Below are positions 23,479 to 30,436 of a stretch of 64,000 nt of DNA, piece by piece. Each line of letters begins with the position of its first letter. Position 1 is the stretch's first letter. Origin of the DNA: Actinomadura kijaniata NBRC 14229 (GTDB lineage Bacteria; Actinomycetota; Actinomycetes; Streptosporangiales; Streptosporangiaceae). The notes below the pieces were generated by a model. That model was given only the letters and a program-made list of their open reading frames with translations. It made no database searches and was not told the origin of the DNA. A program made the position numbers and the translations under genes. The stretch covers positions 54,678 to 118,677 of the forward strand of contig NZ_BCQR01000007.1 of NCBI RefSeq assembly GCF_001552175.1, written 5' to 3'.

Positions 23479-23985
23479 ATGTCCACCGCATCGGACGGTC
23501 CGGCCGTCGACGAGGCCGTCCGCACCCTGCTGCTGCTCATGCCGCGCCTGGTCGGCCGCGCCAAGCGCCTGCCCATCCCCCCGGCCCTCAGGGGCCTGGA
23601 CCTGGCGCCGCGCCATCTGGCGCTGCTGGCCCACCTGGAGTACGACGGCCCCGCCAGCGTCAACGAGCTCGCCGCCCGGCTGGAGGTCGCCCCGACGACC
23701 GTCAGCCTCATGGTGAGCGAGCTGGCGCGGCCGGGCGTCCTGGAGCGCACCGCCGATCCCGCCGACCGCCGCCGCCGCATCATCGCGATCGCCCCCGCCT
23801 ACACCGCGCCGATCAGCGAGTGGCTGTCGGGCAGCGCCTCCGCCTGGGAACGCGTCATGCGCGGCCTCGACCCCGCCGGACGCGCGACGGTGATCAACGC
23901 CCTGCGCGCCTACGAGGCCGCCCTCGAACAGGGCGCCGACCGGCACCGGGACGCGGGCGGCCCGCCCCGCCCCGGCGACGTTTGA
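23479..23985 (+). CDS. MarR-family transcriptional regulator
   Basis: ATG 23479 follows GGGGAGG at the right distance (the frame is open from 23464). The 168-residue protein has the MarR fold: LALLAHLEYDGPASVNELAARLEVAPTTVSLMVSELARPGVLERTADPADRRRRIIAIAP at residues about 50-110, with the recognition helix PTTVSLMVSEL and an intact wing (DPADRRRR). It probably represses the divergent tautomerase gene through the two CTTTG sites. Its TGA lies within a 46-bp sequence that recurs at 32989. Confidence 0.9.
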   Translation: MSTASDGPAVDEAVRTLLLLMPRLVGRAKRLPIPPALRGLDLAPRHLALLAHLEYDGPASVNELAARLEVAPTTVSLMVSELARPGVLERTADPADRRRRIIAIAPAYTAPISEWLSGSASAWERVMRGLDPAGRATVINALRAYEAALEQGADRHRDAGGPPRPGDV

Positions 23986-24007
23986 AGACGGCGCGCGGAG
24001 GCGGGCG

Positions 24008-24084
24008 ATCACGTGCGGCGCGCTCTGCGCGCACGCCGGGGTCGCGGCCGAGCGCGCCGGCCTGCTCCCGAACCTCTGCGGCAC
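24008..24084 (+). pseudogene. Remnant of the small family seen at 21384
   Basis: The frame reads CGALCAHAGVAAERAGLLPN. It matches GPCAHAEFAAERVSLLLTP of the split gene at 21384-21725 in the CAHAxxAAER core, and the DNA over that core is also nearly the same. There is no start codon or Shine-Dalgarno and the frame decays after about 25 residues. It is a short leftover of a second copy. Confidence 0.5.
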
Positions 24085-24172
24085 CGCTCGTGATTTGGCG
24101 CAATTGCGCCTTCTCGGAGAAGAAATCCGATGCCCGGCGCGGTGGGGAGGTTTGCCGTACCGCGCCCATCAT

Positions 24173-24190
24173 GATTTCCGATCATGAATT
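24173..24190. promoter_or_regulatory. Motif shared by the promoters of the two facing operons (copy 1)
   Basis: GATTTCCGATCATGAATT lies about 200 bp upstream of the cyclase-like gene. The core CCGATCATGAA recurs at 27673-27683, upstream of the opposing operon. The half sequence GATCATGA is close to palindromic, as expected for a protein-binding site. The function is inferred only from the recurrence. Confidence 0.4.
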
Positions 24191-24391
24191 GACCAGTGCC
24201 TTCTCGGGGCGTGCCGGAAATTGTCGATCTTCGTCCGGTTCCGGACATCACCGTTCGCCGCCGTCGCCGCGACCGAACCGGGCGGAACTGAGCAAGATGG
24301 GGCTGGTAGGACGCGCCGGGAACGCGGCGGGACAAGCCCCGCGTCCACGCGGACAAGCTCTGCTCAGGAAAAGGACACAGGTGCCCCGGGA

Positions 24392-25090
24392 ATGACCGAT
24401 TACCCACAGACCGCGGTCATCGCGGTCGTCGACATGGAAGACAGCTCCTCGCGCACCGACATGGGCAAGCGCGAGGCGCGCAGGGAGATGTACGACTGGC
24501 TGGAGCGGACGCTGGGACCGGTCTGGTCGGCCTGCGACCATGAAGACCGCGGCGACGGGGTGCTCATGCTGTGGCCCCAGTCGATGGACGGCCCGGTGCC
24601 CCCGAAGGTCGTCACGGCCGCGTTGCTCGGGCTGCCCGCCACGGCGTCGGGAACCCCGGAGCGGCCGAGGCTGCGCGTCGCGCTGCACATCGGTCCGGTG
24701 TTCCGGGACGAGCGCGGATTCGTCGGGCGCAGCCTCGACCGGACCTTCCGGCTCAACGAGGCCGACGTCCTGAGGACGGCGCTGGCCCGGGCCCGGGGCC
24801 CGGTCGCCTACCTGCTGTCCGACGTCCTCCACGAGGCCGTGATCGAGTACGGCTACCAGGAGTTCGACCGGTCGGCGTTCCATCCCGTCACCGTGGTGAC
24901 GAGGGAGTCGACGTCATCCGCGTGGCTGCACGTGCCGGGCGAGGACGGGGTCGCGGCGCGGCTCACGGCCAGGACGCCGCCCGGGGCGGAGCGGCCGGCC
25001 GCCGAGCCGCCGTCGACCAGCAGCGCCTACGTGAGGGTCGACGGGGACTCCAACGAGATCAACACCGCGGGAGGGGACATGTACCGGTGA
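24392..25090 (+). CDS. Class III nucleotide cyclase-like protein with a C-terminal GGDM tag
   Basis: ATG 24392 gives 232 residues. Residues 8-175 follow the class III cyclase fold: AVIAVVDMEDSSSR at the first metal strand, EDRGDGVLMLWPQ matching the GDG-x-x-x-x-F hairpin with the second acidic residue, RVALHIGPVFRDERGFVG matching the GIHxG strand, and SLDRTFRLNEADVL in place of VNxAxRL, with Asp where Asn is usual and the Arg kept. It may make a cyclic nucleotide or only bind one. Residues 208-232 are a flexible tail (SSAYVRVDGDSN, INTAGGDMYR) of the kind found in STAND/effector-associated conflict proteins. It is coupled to the next gene by a GTGA overlap. Confidence 0.65.
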   Translation: MTDYPQTAVIAVVDMEDSSSRTDMGKREARREMYDWLERTLGPVWSACDHEDRGDGVLMLWPQSMDGPVPPKVVTAALLGLPATASGTPERPRLRVALHIGPVFRDERGFVGRSLDRTFRLNEADVLRTALARARGPVAYLLSDVLHEAVIEYGYQEFDRSAFHPVTVVTRESTSSAWLHVPGEDGVAARLTARTPPGAERPAAEPPSTSSAYVRVDGDSNEINTAGGDMYR

Positions 25091-25977
25091 CGATCAGGGC
25101 CCGCGCAAGCGACGGCGCCGCCGGGTCGGCGGCCGAGGCGTCGGTGACCCCGCCGCGCCGCCGGGTGCGCCGCGTGCTGCTGCGGACGGTGCCGGTGGCG
25201 CTGGTCGTCGCGGCGACCGGCACGGCGGGATGGCTGCTCGGCGGCGACCCGGTCTGGGCGGCCTTCGCCGCCGGTCTGACGCTGGCGGCCGTGCTCGTCC
25301 TGCAGAGCATGTGGCGTCCCACCGTCCAGACGGCCGGAAGGGACCTCAACATCGTCCGCAGCTTCACGCTGAAGGGCGGCGGGTTCAGCGCGCTGGCGGC
25401 CACGGCGCTCATCCTGGTGGTCAACGGGCTGATGGTCAGGCACGTCTCCACCGAGGTGCCCGGCGGCCGGTTCTACCATCCGTCCGGCCGGTCGGCCGCC
25501 CTCGCCACCGGTGTCACGCCGACGTTCCTGCGCGACCTTCCCCACACGGAGCTGAGGGCCGAGAGCGGCAGCGTGCCCAAGAGCGGCGCCCGCATCAAGG
25601 GCAGGCAGTGCTCCCGCAGCGTCCACCTGTCGGTGTCCTCGATCGGCAGGGGCCGCCTGGTCACCATCACCCCCGGCCGGAGGTTCGAGCGCTTCAGGGC
25701 GCTGGCCGGGCTGCCCGACGACACGGACCAGGGCGTGAGCGTCGAGTTCGCCCTGCTCGGTGACAAGCAGCAGGGGATCCAGAGCGGCAGGGCGACACCC
25801 GGCGCACCGGTCGAGTTCGACCGGGACGTGTCGGCCTACACGACCCTCTACCTGAGAACCACCCTGATCACCTCCGAGAACGGTCCCGTGTACGCCGGCG
25901 ACTACCGGGCGGTCTGGGGGGACGCGCAGTTCCTGCCGGTGAACGGGCAGGTCGGCGGCTGCGCGGCTCCCGGCTAG
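25087..25977 (+). CDS. Three-helix membrane protein with TAGRDL tag and external NPCBM-like domain
   Basis: GTG 25087 overlaps the stop of the cyclase-like gene. The 296-residue protein has helices at about 31-51, 56-74 and 100-117. Between the second and third lies QTAGRDLNIV, a version of the tag in its neighbours. Residues 120-296 face the other side of the membrane and hold LVTITPGRRFERFRALAGLPDD, VSVEFALLGDKQ, and YTTLYLRTTLI then YRAVWGDAQFLP. This strand order resembles NPCBM carbohydrate-binding domains. Two Cys (GRQCSR, GGCAAPG) may pair. It could link an outside glycan signal to the cytosolic partners. Confidence 0.6.
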   Translation: MTIRARASDGAAGSAAEASVTPPRRRVRRVLLRTVPVALVVAATGTAGWLLGGDPVWAAFAAGLTLAAVLVLQSMWRPTVQTAGRDLNIVRSFTLKGGGFSALAATALILVVNGLMVRHVSTEVPGGRFYHPSGRSAALATGVTPTFLRDLPHTELRAESGSVPKSGARIKGRQCSRSVHLSVSSIGRGRLVTITPGRRFERFRALAGLPDDTDQGVSVEFALLGDKQQGIQSGRATPGAPVEFDRDVSAYTTLYLRTTLITSENGPVYAGDYRAVWGDAQFLPVNGQVGGCAAPG

Positions 25978-25996
25978 AACCAGAGGAAGGTCCATC

Positions 25997-26440
25997 ATGC
26001 GATCGGAGAGACTCGCCTCCGAGGCCGTCGCGGTGCTCGCCACGGCCGTCACGGACCCGGTGGCCGACGAGCGCGCCGCCGGACTCCACGACCTGGTCCG
26101 GCACTGGTTCCTGGCGAACGGACGGTTCCCGGTGTACGAGCTGTTCACCGAGAACCCGGCGGACGACTCGCTGGTGCGCGCCCTGCTCCGGCAGGCCGTC
26201 GAACGGGACGAGACGTTCGCCCGGTCCCTGGCCGCCGCGGTCCACGAGGCGCGCACCGCACCGCAGGCCGCGAGCAGCAGCGCGCACGTCAACGTCAGCG
26301 GGGCGACCGGCGGGCGGTACCAGACGGCAGGGCGCGACATGCGCCGGAACGTCGACATCGACCTGGGCGGGCTCGTCCCGGCCGTCGCGGCGATCCTGAT
26401 CCTGATCCTGGTCGTGGTCCTGGTGCTCGCGCTGCGCTAG
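25997..26440 (+). CDS. Effector-associated-domain-like helical protein with TM anchor
   Basis: ATG 25997 follows AGAGGAAGG, 19 bp after the previous gene. The 147-residue protein has an all-helical domain (residues 1-88: LHDLVRHWFLANGRFPVYEL, DDSLVRALLRQAVERDETFA). A tail with SSAHVNVSG and YQTAGRDMRR follows (93-116), then one C-terminal transmembrane helix (123-146). The helical domain is paralogous to that of the protein at 26885-27559 (D-D-S-x-V-R-A-L-L-R-Q-A-V-x-R-D is shared). Such domains act as adaptors in NTPase-based conflict systems. Convergent with the lipoprotein gene across a 40-bp palindrome. Confidence 0.65.
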   Translation: MRSERLASEAVAVLATAVTDPVADERAAGLHDLVRHWFLANGRFPVYELFTENPADDSLVRALLRQAVERDETFARSLAAAVHEARTAPQAASSSAHVNVSGATGGRYQTAGRDMRRNVDIDLGGLVPAVAAILILILVVVLVLALR

Positions 26441-26480
26441 GGGCGGTGGCCGGGCCCTCCGGAGGGCCCGGCCACCGCCC
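26441..26480. terminator. Perfect 40-bp palindrome, bidirectional terminator
   Basis: Bases 26441-26460 and 26461-26480 are exact reverse complements with no loop spacing. The palindrome begins directly after the stop of one operon (26440) and ends 3 bp before the stop of the facing operon (26484). It should terminate both transcripts. Confidence 0.85.
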
Positions 26481-26483
26481 TGC

Positions 26484-26855
26484 TCAGCCGGTACGGCACT
26501 CGGCCCGTACGGGACGGAGGCGCATCTGCGCTTCCGCGGGCCGGTAGGAGTCCGACTCGCCCATCTTCCGCAACGCGGGCCCCGCCGCGCGGACCGAGTC
26601 GTCACCCTCGTAGCGCTCGGCGGCCTCACCGAGCTCCCGCAGCGAGTCGAAGACCTTCTCGTTGGACAGGATGTGAGGCCGCGAGACCTGCTTCTGGTAC
26701 TCCCGGTAGGCGTCGCAGAGCTCCTCCCGGGACGTCGGCCCGCCGCCGCATCCGGCGACGGCTCCCAGGGCGACGACGGCGGCCGACAGGAGGGCCGCGG
26801 GCGTCCGGGCGGTGCGCGCCGTGGCGGCTCTCCGCGTGTTCCTCATGGTGGGCAT
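26484..26855 (-). CDS. Small lipoprotein of unknown function
   Basis: ATG 26855 follows GGAGGAAGGG. The 123-residue product has an Arg-rich start, a hydrophobic segment (AALLSAAVVALGAVAGC) and a lipobox with the lipidated Cys near residue 36. The mature part is helical and charged (ELCDAYREYQKQVSRPHIL, EKVFDSLRELGEAAERYEG) with Cys residues in ELCDAY and VRAECRTG. It lies 29 bp downstream of the helical-domain/TM gene on the same strand and is probably co-transcribed. No family is recognised. Confidence 0.6.
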   Translation of the reverse strand: MPTMRNTRRAATARTARTPAALLSAAVVALGAVAGCGGGPTSREELCDAYREYQKQVSRPHILSNEKVFDSLRELGEAAERYEGDDSVRAAGPALRKMGESDSYRPAEAQMRLRPVRAECRTG

Positions 26856-26884
26856 CCCTTCCTCCGGGTCTCGGCCCGGTGGTG

Positions 26885-27559
26885 TCAGAACTGGCCGCGG
26901 AAGTCGGCGATGACCTCCCCGAGCTTGGCCTTGGGGCGGCTGCTACAGCTGTAGCTGACCGCCGGACGCGCCAGCGGGCTGCCGGAGCCGCCGACGCCCC
27001 TCTCCTGGGCGATCCGGACGATCGCCCGCTGCTGTTCGGCGGGGTCGGCCTGGAGGAACTCCGCGCAGGTCGTGTCCCCGGTGAGCCGGGTCGCCGCGCC
27101 GGTGAGCCGGGGCAGCACGACGAAGACCAGGACCAGTGCCGCGATCCCGAGGGCCGCCAGCAGCACGAGCCCGCCGGTGTTGATCCGCATGTGCCGCTGG
27201 TTGTACTGGTCGCGGCCCACGGCGGTGGCCCGTTTCCCCGACGCGTGCGCGGAGCTGTACGTCGCGTGGGGGCGGGCGGAGCCGGCCTTCGCGACCGCGT
27301 CCGCCAGCGCCTCGGCGAAGGCCCGGTCGCGGACGACCGCCTGGCGCAGTAGCGCGCGCACCGCCGAGTCGTCGTCGGGCCGCCGCGCGAAGGACTCGAA
27401 GGCCCCGAGTCCGCCGCAGGCCACCAGCTGTCCCCTGACCAGCTCGTACACGCGGACGCGGTCGGCGTCCATGCGGGCCCGGAGACCGGCGTCGGCGATG
27501 GCGGGCAGGCTCCGGGAGAGCACCTTCACCGCGCCGTCCACCGTGTCATCGCCCCGCAT
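26885..27559 (-). CDS. Effector-associated-domain-like protein with AVGRDQ tag, TM helix and external Cys domain
   Basis: ATG 27559 follows GGGAGG (the frame is open to 27592) and gives 224 residues. Residues 1-92 are the helical domain paralogous to the 25997 protein (RMDADRVRVYELVRGQLVA, DDDSAVRALLRQAVVRDRAFA). Residues 98-125 hold the tag (ATYSSAHASGKR, TAVGRDQYNQRHM). One transmembrane helix spans about 130-149. The outer part, residues 155-224, has Cys 165 and Cys 205 and the helical segment TTCAEFLQADPAEQQRAIVRIAQERG, which resembles HdeA-like periplasmic domains. It leads a two-gene operon facing the cyclase-like operon. Confidence 0.65.
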   Translation of the reverse strand: MRGDDTVDGAVKVLSRSLPAIADAGLRARMDADRVRVYELVRGQLVACGGLGAFESFARRPDDDSAVRALLRQAVVRDRAFAEALADAVAKAGSARPHATYSSAHASGKRATAVGRDQYNQRHMRINTGGLVLLAALGIAALVLVFVVLPRLTGAATRLTGDTTCAEFLQADPAEQQRAIVRIAQERGVGGSGSPLARPAVSYSCSSRPKAKLGEVIADFRGQF

Positions 27560-27935
27560 GCGTTCCGACCTCCCTGAGCGCTCCGTGCGCAAGGCCCGGC
27601 CCGTCCGAACGGAGGTCGTGTTCGCTGCGACGGGTCGTCGCGGACGCGGGCGCGGGCGCGGGCACCGAATTACCGATCATGAAATCCGCACTTCTCCCTT
27701 CTGTGTCGAAGTGGTCTCACCCTGGTGGGCGGGAATGGTGTGGTCAACGCGTTCGGTGAGCCGACAGATCATCGGTTTGTGGGAGAAATTCCTTCGCGGG
27801 CGGAACCGATCTTCTCTTCCGCTGGTCAAGGAGGTGGAATGGAAACACGGCGGGACTTCATGAAGGCGGTGGAACCGCTTCCATCCGATATGGGTGCGGA
27901 ACCGGAAATGGCGCGCGTGCGCCATTCACGAAAGA
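27560..27935. other. Low-GC intergenic region upstream of the 27559 gene
   Basis: This 376-bp gap lies between the 27559 start and the Crp/Fnr stop. It is markedly less GC-rich than its surroundings. It holds the shared motif at 27673-27683, a possible small ORF at 27839 and terminator-like hairpins at 27907-27946. The promoter of the 27559 operon should lie at about 27570-27700. Confidence 0.5.
27673..27683. promoter_or_regulatory. Motif shared by the promoters of the two facing operons (copy 2)
   Basis: CCGATCATGAA here matches 24178-24188 exactly. It lies about 114 bp upstream of the 27559 start, in opposite orientation relative to the gene it precedes. Both copies sit in locally AT-richer DNA. 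Confidence 0.4.
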
Positions 27936-28018
27936 TCATTTTTCGTCCTCCGTCGCCGTACCTCGGTCGTGGTCGGCCAGCAGCGCGCCGAGCCGGTCGC
28001 GGTCGACGACCTCGATGA
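27839..28018 (+). CDS. Possible 59-residue ORF with an ideal Shine-Dalgarno
   Basis: ATG 27839 is preceded by AAGGAGGTG with a 2-base gap, the best match to the anti-Shine-Dalgarno in the window, although the spacing is short. The frame begins METRRDFMKAVEPLPSDMG and runs 59 codons to 28018. The second half is Arg-rich and antisense to the Crp/Fnr gene, so it is unlikely to be a designed protein sequence there. Third-position GC is low in the first 35 codons. It may be the surviving start of a lost gene or a short leader peptide. Confidence 0.3.
   Translation: METRRDFMKAVEPLPSDMGAEPEMARVRHSRKIIFRPPSPYLGRGRPAARRAGRGRRPR
27907..27946. terminator. Two adjacent hairpins at the 3' end of the Crp/Fnr gene
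   Basis: AATGGCGC (27907-27914) pairs with GCGCCATT (27919-27926) over a 4-nt loop. Next, ACGAAA (27928-27933) pairs with TTTCGT (27941-27946) around the stop codon of the Crp/Fnr gene. The first hairpin is placed to terminate the minus-strand Crp/Fnr transcript. Confidence 0.5.
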
Positions 28019-28673
28019 CGCCGTGCCCGGTGGTCAGCAGGCCCTGCCGCCGCAGCTCCGTCAGCGCCCTGACCACCGAGCTGCGGGACACTCCCAGCAG
28101 TTCGGCGATCTGGTGCTGGAAGCGGACCGGCGGGCCGTCCGCCCCCGCGCCGTCCACTCCCGCGCCGTCCACGCCGTGCCCGGCGTGGTGCAGCAGCCGG
28201 GCCACCGCCACCCGCACCGGTTCCCGGCCGAGGTCTCTGAGCCGTTCGGCGCCGCGCAGCCGCTGCACCACCACGCGCAGCAGGGCGGTGCGGATGCCGT
28301 CGTGCCGTCGCATCACCCGGTCGAACGCCTCGTGGGTGAGCACGGCGACGCGGCCCGACCGCGTGACGCGCACGGTCGCCGCGTGCGGCAGGCCGTCGAC
28401 CAGGGACAGCTCGCCGAGGATGTCGCCGGGCCCGCGGTAGGCGACGCACCGTTCCCGGCCGCCCAGCCGCCGCAGGACCCGCGCGTGCGCGGTCAGCAGA
28501 AGCACGATCTTCGCGGAGCGGCGGCCCTCGGTGTACAGGACGGTTCCGGTGGGCACCGTGCGAACGGTCCCGGCTTCGAGCAGCGCGTACCGCTCGGGAT
28601 TCTGCAGGAGGGAGAGGAACGGAGGCGTTCCCGGACGCCCGGACTCCGGACGGGAGGTCGTCATCGGCCGCAC
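27936..28673 (-). CDS. Crp/Fnr-family regulator with cyclic-nucleotide-binding domain
   Basis: The 245-residue protein starts at GTG 28673 (GGAGGGGG upstream) or ATG 28664. Residues about 20-140 form a cNMP-binding beta barrel (VPTGTVLYTEGRRSAKIVLLL, AYRGPGDILGELSLVDGLPHAATVRV). The PGDILGELSLVDG loop lines the phosphate cassette; the Arg of R-x-A/S in true cAMP binders is replaced in HAATV. Residues about 185-220 carry the winged HTH (HQIAELLGVSRSSVVRALTEL). It lies about 380 bp from the cyclase-like block, so a functional link is possible but not shown. Confidence 0.88.
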   Translation of the reverse strand: MRPMTTSRPESGRPGTPPFLSLLQNPERYALLEAGTVRTVPTGTVLYTEGRRSAKIVLLLTAHARVLRRLGGRERCVAYRGPGDILGELSLVDGLPHAATVRVTRSGRVAVLTHEAFDRVMRRHDGIRTALLRVVVQRLRGAERLRDLGREPVRVAVARLLHHAGHGVDGAGVDGAGADGPPVRFQHQIAELLGVSRSSVVRALTELRRQGLLTTGHGVIEVVDRDRLGALLADHDRGTATEDEK

Positions 28674-28816
28674 CGTCCCCCTCCACCGGGACGGGCGCTG
28701 CCCGGAACCGGTGCACCGCCGCCGGGAGCGCGGCTACGATCCGGGCCACCGCGGTGCGCGACTCTCCCGCACCGCCCGAGGGCACGGCCGACGTCGGCCG
28801 GGAAGCGAGCCGCGAC

Positions 28817-30160
28817 ATGAACGGCGACACGGCGGGGCGGCCGGGACCGGCCGCCGGAACCGCGTCCGGCGACCGGTCCTGGAACGTGCGGTACGACACC
28901 GGCGGAGGGGACGGCCCGTCCCCCGACGTCCCACGGGCCGTCCCCTCCGGCACGGGTGCCTCCCGGCGCCGCGGCGGCCCCCGTGTGCTCACGGTCGCCG
29001 ACGAGTGGTTCCCCGCGCGCGGGGGGCTGAGCTCGCTGAACCGCTACCTGTGCTTCGCCCTGGCCTCCGCCGGGGCGACGGTGGACTGCCTGGTGCCCGG
29101 CTACTCGCCCGACGAGCAGGCCGACGCGGCGCGCGGCGGCGTTCATCTGGTCGCCGCGCGCGGGGTGCGCGGCATGACCGAACGTGAGGCGCTGATGCGC
29201 CGCCCGCCCCTGCCCGGCGGGGCCGAACCGGACCTGGTCATCGGGCACGGCCGCGTGACCGGCCCGGCCGCCCGGGCCCTGGTCGAGGACCACTTCCCGC
29301 GCGCGGCGCGCGTGCACCTGGTGCACATGGCCCCCGACGACATCGAGTGGGACAAGCTCGACCATCAGGACGACGCGGGCCTGCGCGCCGAGGAACGCAG
29401 CCGCGTCGAACTCGAACTGGCGCGGGACGCGACGGCCGTCGCGCCCGTCGGCCCGAGGCTGCGCGAGTGGCTGCGGCGCGACCTTCCGCCCGGCGCGGAC
29501 GGCGGGCGGGCCAGGCTGATCCGGCTCGACCCGGGCTTCGACCCCGTCGACCCGGCCCCGCGCCCCGTCCCGGAGGGCCGCCCGCTGGTCATGGTCATGG
29601 GCCGGATGGAGGACGCGGTGCTCAAGGGCGTCGACCTGGCGGCCAGGGCGTTCGGCCACGCCCGCGCCCTGCATCCGGGCGTCGAGTGGGAGCTGTTGGT
29701 GCGCGGCGCGCCCGCCGGGCAGGAACACGCGATGCGCGGCCGGGTGCTGGAGTGGATCGGGGACCGGACGGCGAACGTGACGGTGCGCCGGTACTCGTCC
29801 GACACCGCGGCGATCCAGGAGGACCTGCGCCGGGCCAGCCTGATGCTGATGCCGTCCCGGGTGGAGGGCTACGGGCTGGTCGGGCACGAGGCCCTCGTCG
29901 CCGGGACACCCGCCCTGATCAGCGAGCGCAGCGGGCTGGGCATGCTCGTCGAAGACCTGCTCCGCGCCGGGGACGCGCGGGGGATCGTCGTGCCGGCCCA
30001 GCGCGCCGAGGAGCTCGACGTGTCGATGTGGGGCCACCGGATAGCGGCCGTCATGGCCGACCGCGCCGCCGCCTTCTCCCGGGCGGCGGACGCGCGGCGG
30101 ACACTGGCCGCCCGTCACCCCTGGGCGGTCGCGGTCCGCGAGCTGCTGGACCTGCTGTGA
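28817..30160 (+). CDS. GT-B fold glycosyltransferase (GT4-like)
   Basis: The frame is open from GTG 28754; ATG 28817 (MNGDTAGRPG) is the more likely start and gives 447 residues. After a disordered stretch, the N-terminal Rossmann half begins VLTVADEWFPARGGLSSLNRYLCFALASAGATVDCLVPGY (the GG loop is typical of GT-B enzymes). The C-terminal half has PLVMVMGRMEDAVLKGVDLAARAF, then LMLMPSRVEGYGLVGHEALVAGTPAL, the E-x7-E motif of GT4-type retaining transferases. Sugar and acceptor are unknown. It sits alone between a Crp/Fnr gene and an NB-ARC protein, where glycosyltransferases can serve as effectors of conflict systems. Confidence 0.75.
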   Translation: MNGDTAGRPGPAAGTASGDRSWNVRYDTGGGDGPSPDVPRAVPSGTGASRRRGGPRVLTVADEWFPARGGLSSLNRYLCFALASAGATVDCLVPGYSPDEQADAARGGVHLVAARGVRGMTEREALMRRPPLPGGAEPDLVIGHGRVTGPAARALVEDHFPRAARVHLVHMAPDDIEWDKLDHQDDAGLRAEERSRVELELARDATAVAPVGPRLREWLRRDLPPGADGGRARLIRLDPGFDPVDPAPRPVPEGRPLVMVMGRMEDAVLKGVDLAARAFGHARALHPGVEWELLVRGAPAGQEHAMRGRVLEWIGDRTANVTVRRYSSDTAAIQEDLRRASLMLMPSRVEGYGLVGHEALVAGTPALISERSGLGMLVEDLLRAGDARGIVVPAQRAEELDVSMWGHRIAAVMADRAAAFSRAADARRTLAARHPWAVAVRELLDLL

Positions 30161-30436
30161 GGCCGTGGTGTCTCCTCGGACGGAGCTCCCGGGGGCCGCG
30201 TTCCGGCGCCGCCGCGCCTTGTTCGTCCCGACCTCTGTTCGTCCGGATTCCGGCACGGCTCACCTCGTCGGTCGTCGGATCGCGGACCCGGTGGCGGCGG
30301 CCGGTGGCGCGCCCCCGTGGCGCATCCGCTCCGCCGTTTCCACATGGGAGCACGACGGCCGCCGGTACTGCGGCCCGCCCGGAAAACGCTGGACGGCTCT
30401 GGACGGCGGAACCGCTCCGGCTGCCCGACCCGTGGC

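Larger units (their letters stand above)
23986..24391. other. Gene-poor region with decayed sequence and the promoter of the cyclase-like operon
   Basis: This 406-bp gap starts with a repeat (23971-24016) and a protein-like remnant (24008-24084). It then becomes clearly poorer in GC, with the 14-bp palindrome GGCGCAATTGCGCC (24097-24110) and the motif CCGATCATGAATT (24178-24190), which recurs upstream of the opposing operon. The rest (24230-24380) should hold the promoter and leader of the gene at 24392. Confidence 0.5.

Noticed and set aside
24097..24110. GGCGCAATTGCGCC palindrome as an operator
   Set aside because: It is 14 bp and perfect but isolated, about 280 bp from the nearest start, and has no second copy in the window. 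No regulator can be linked to it.
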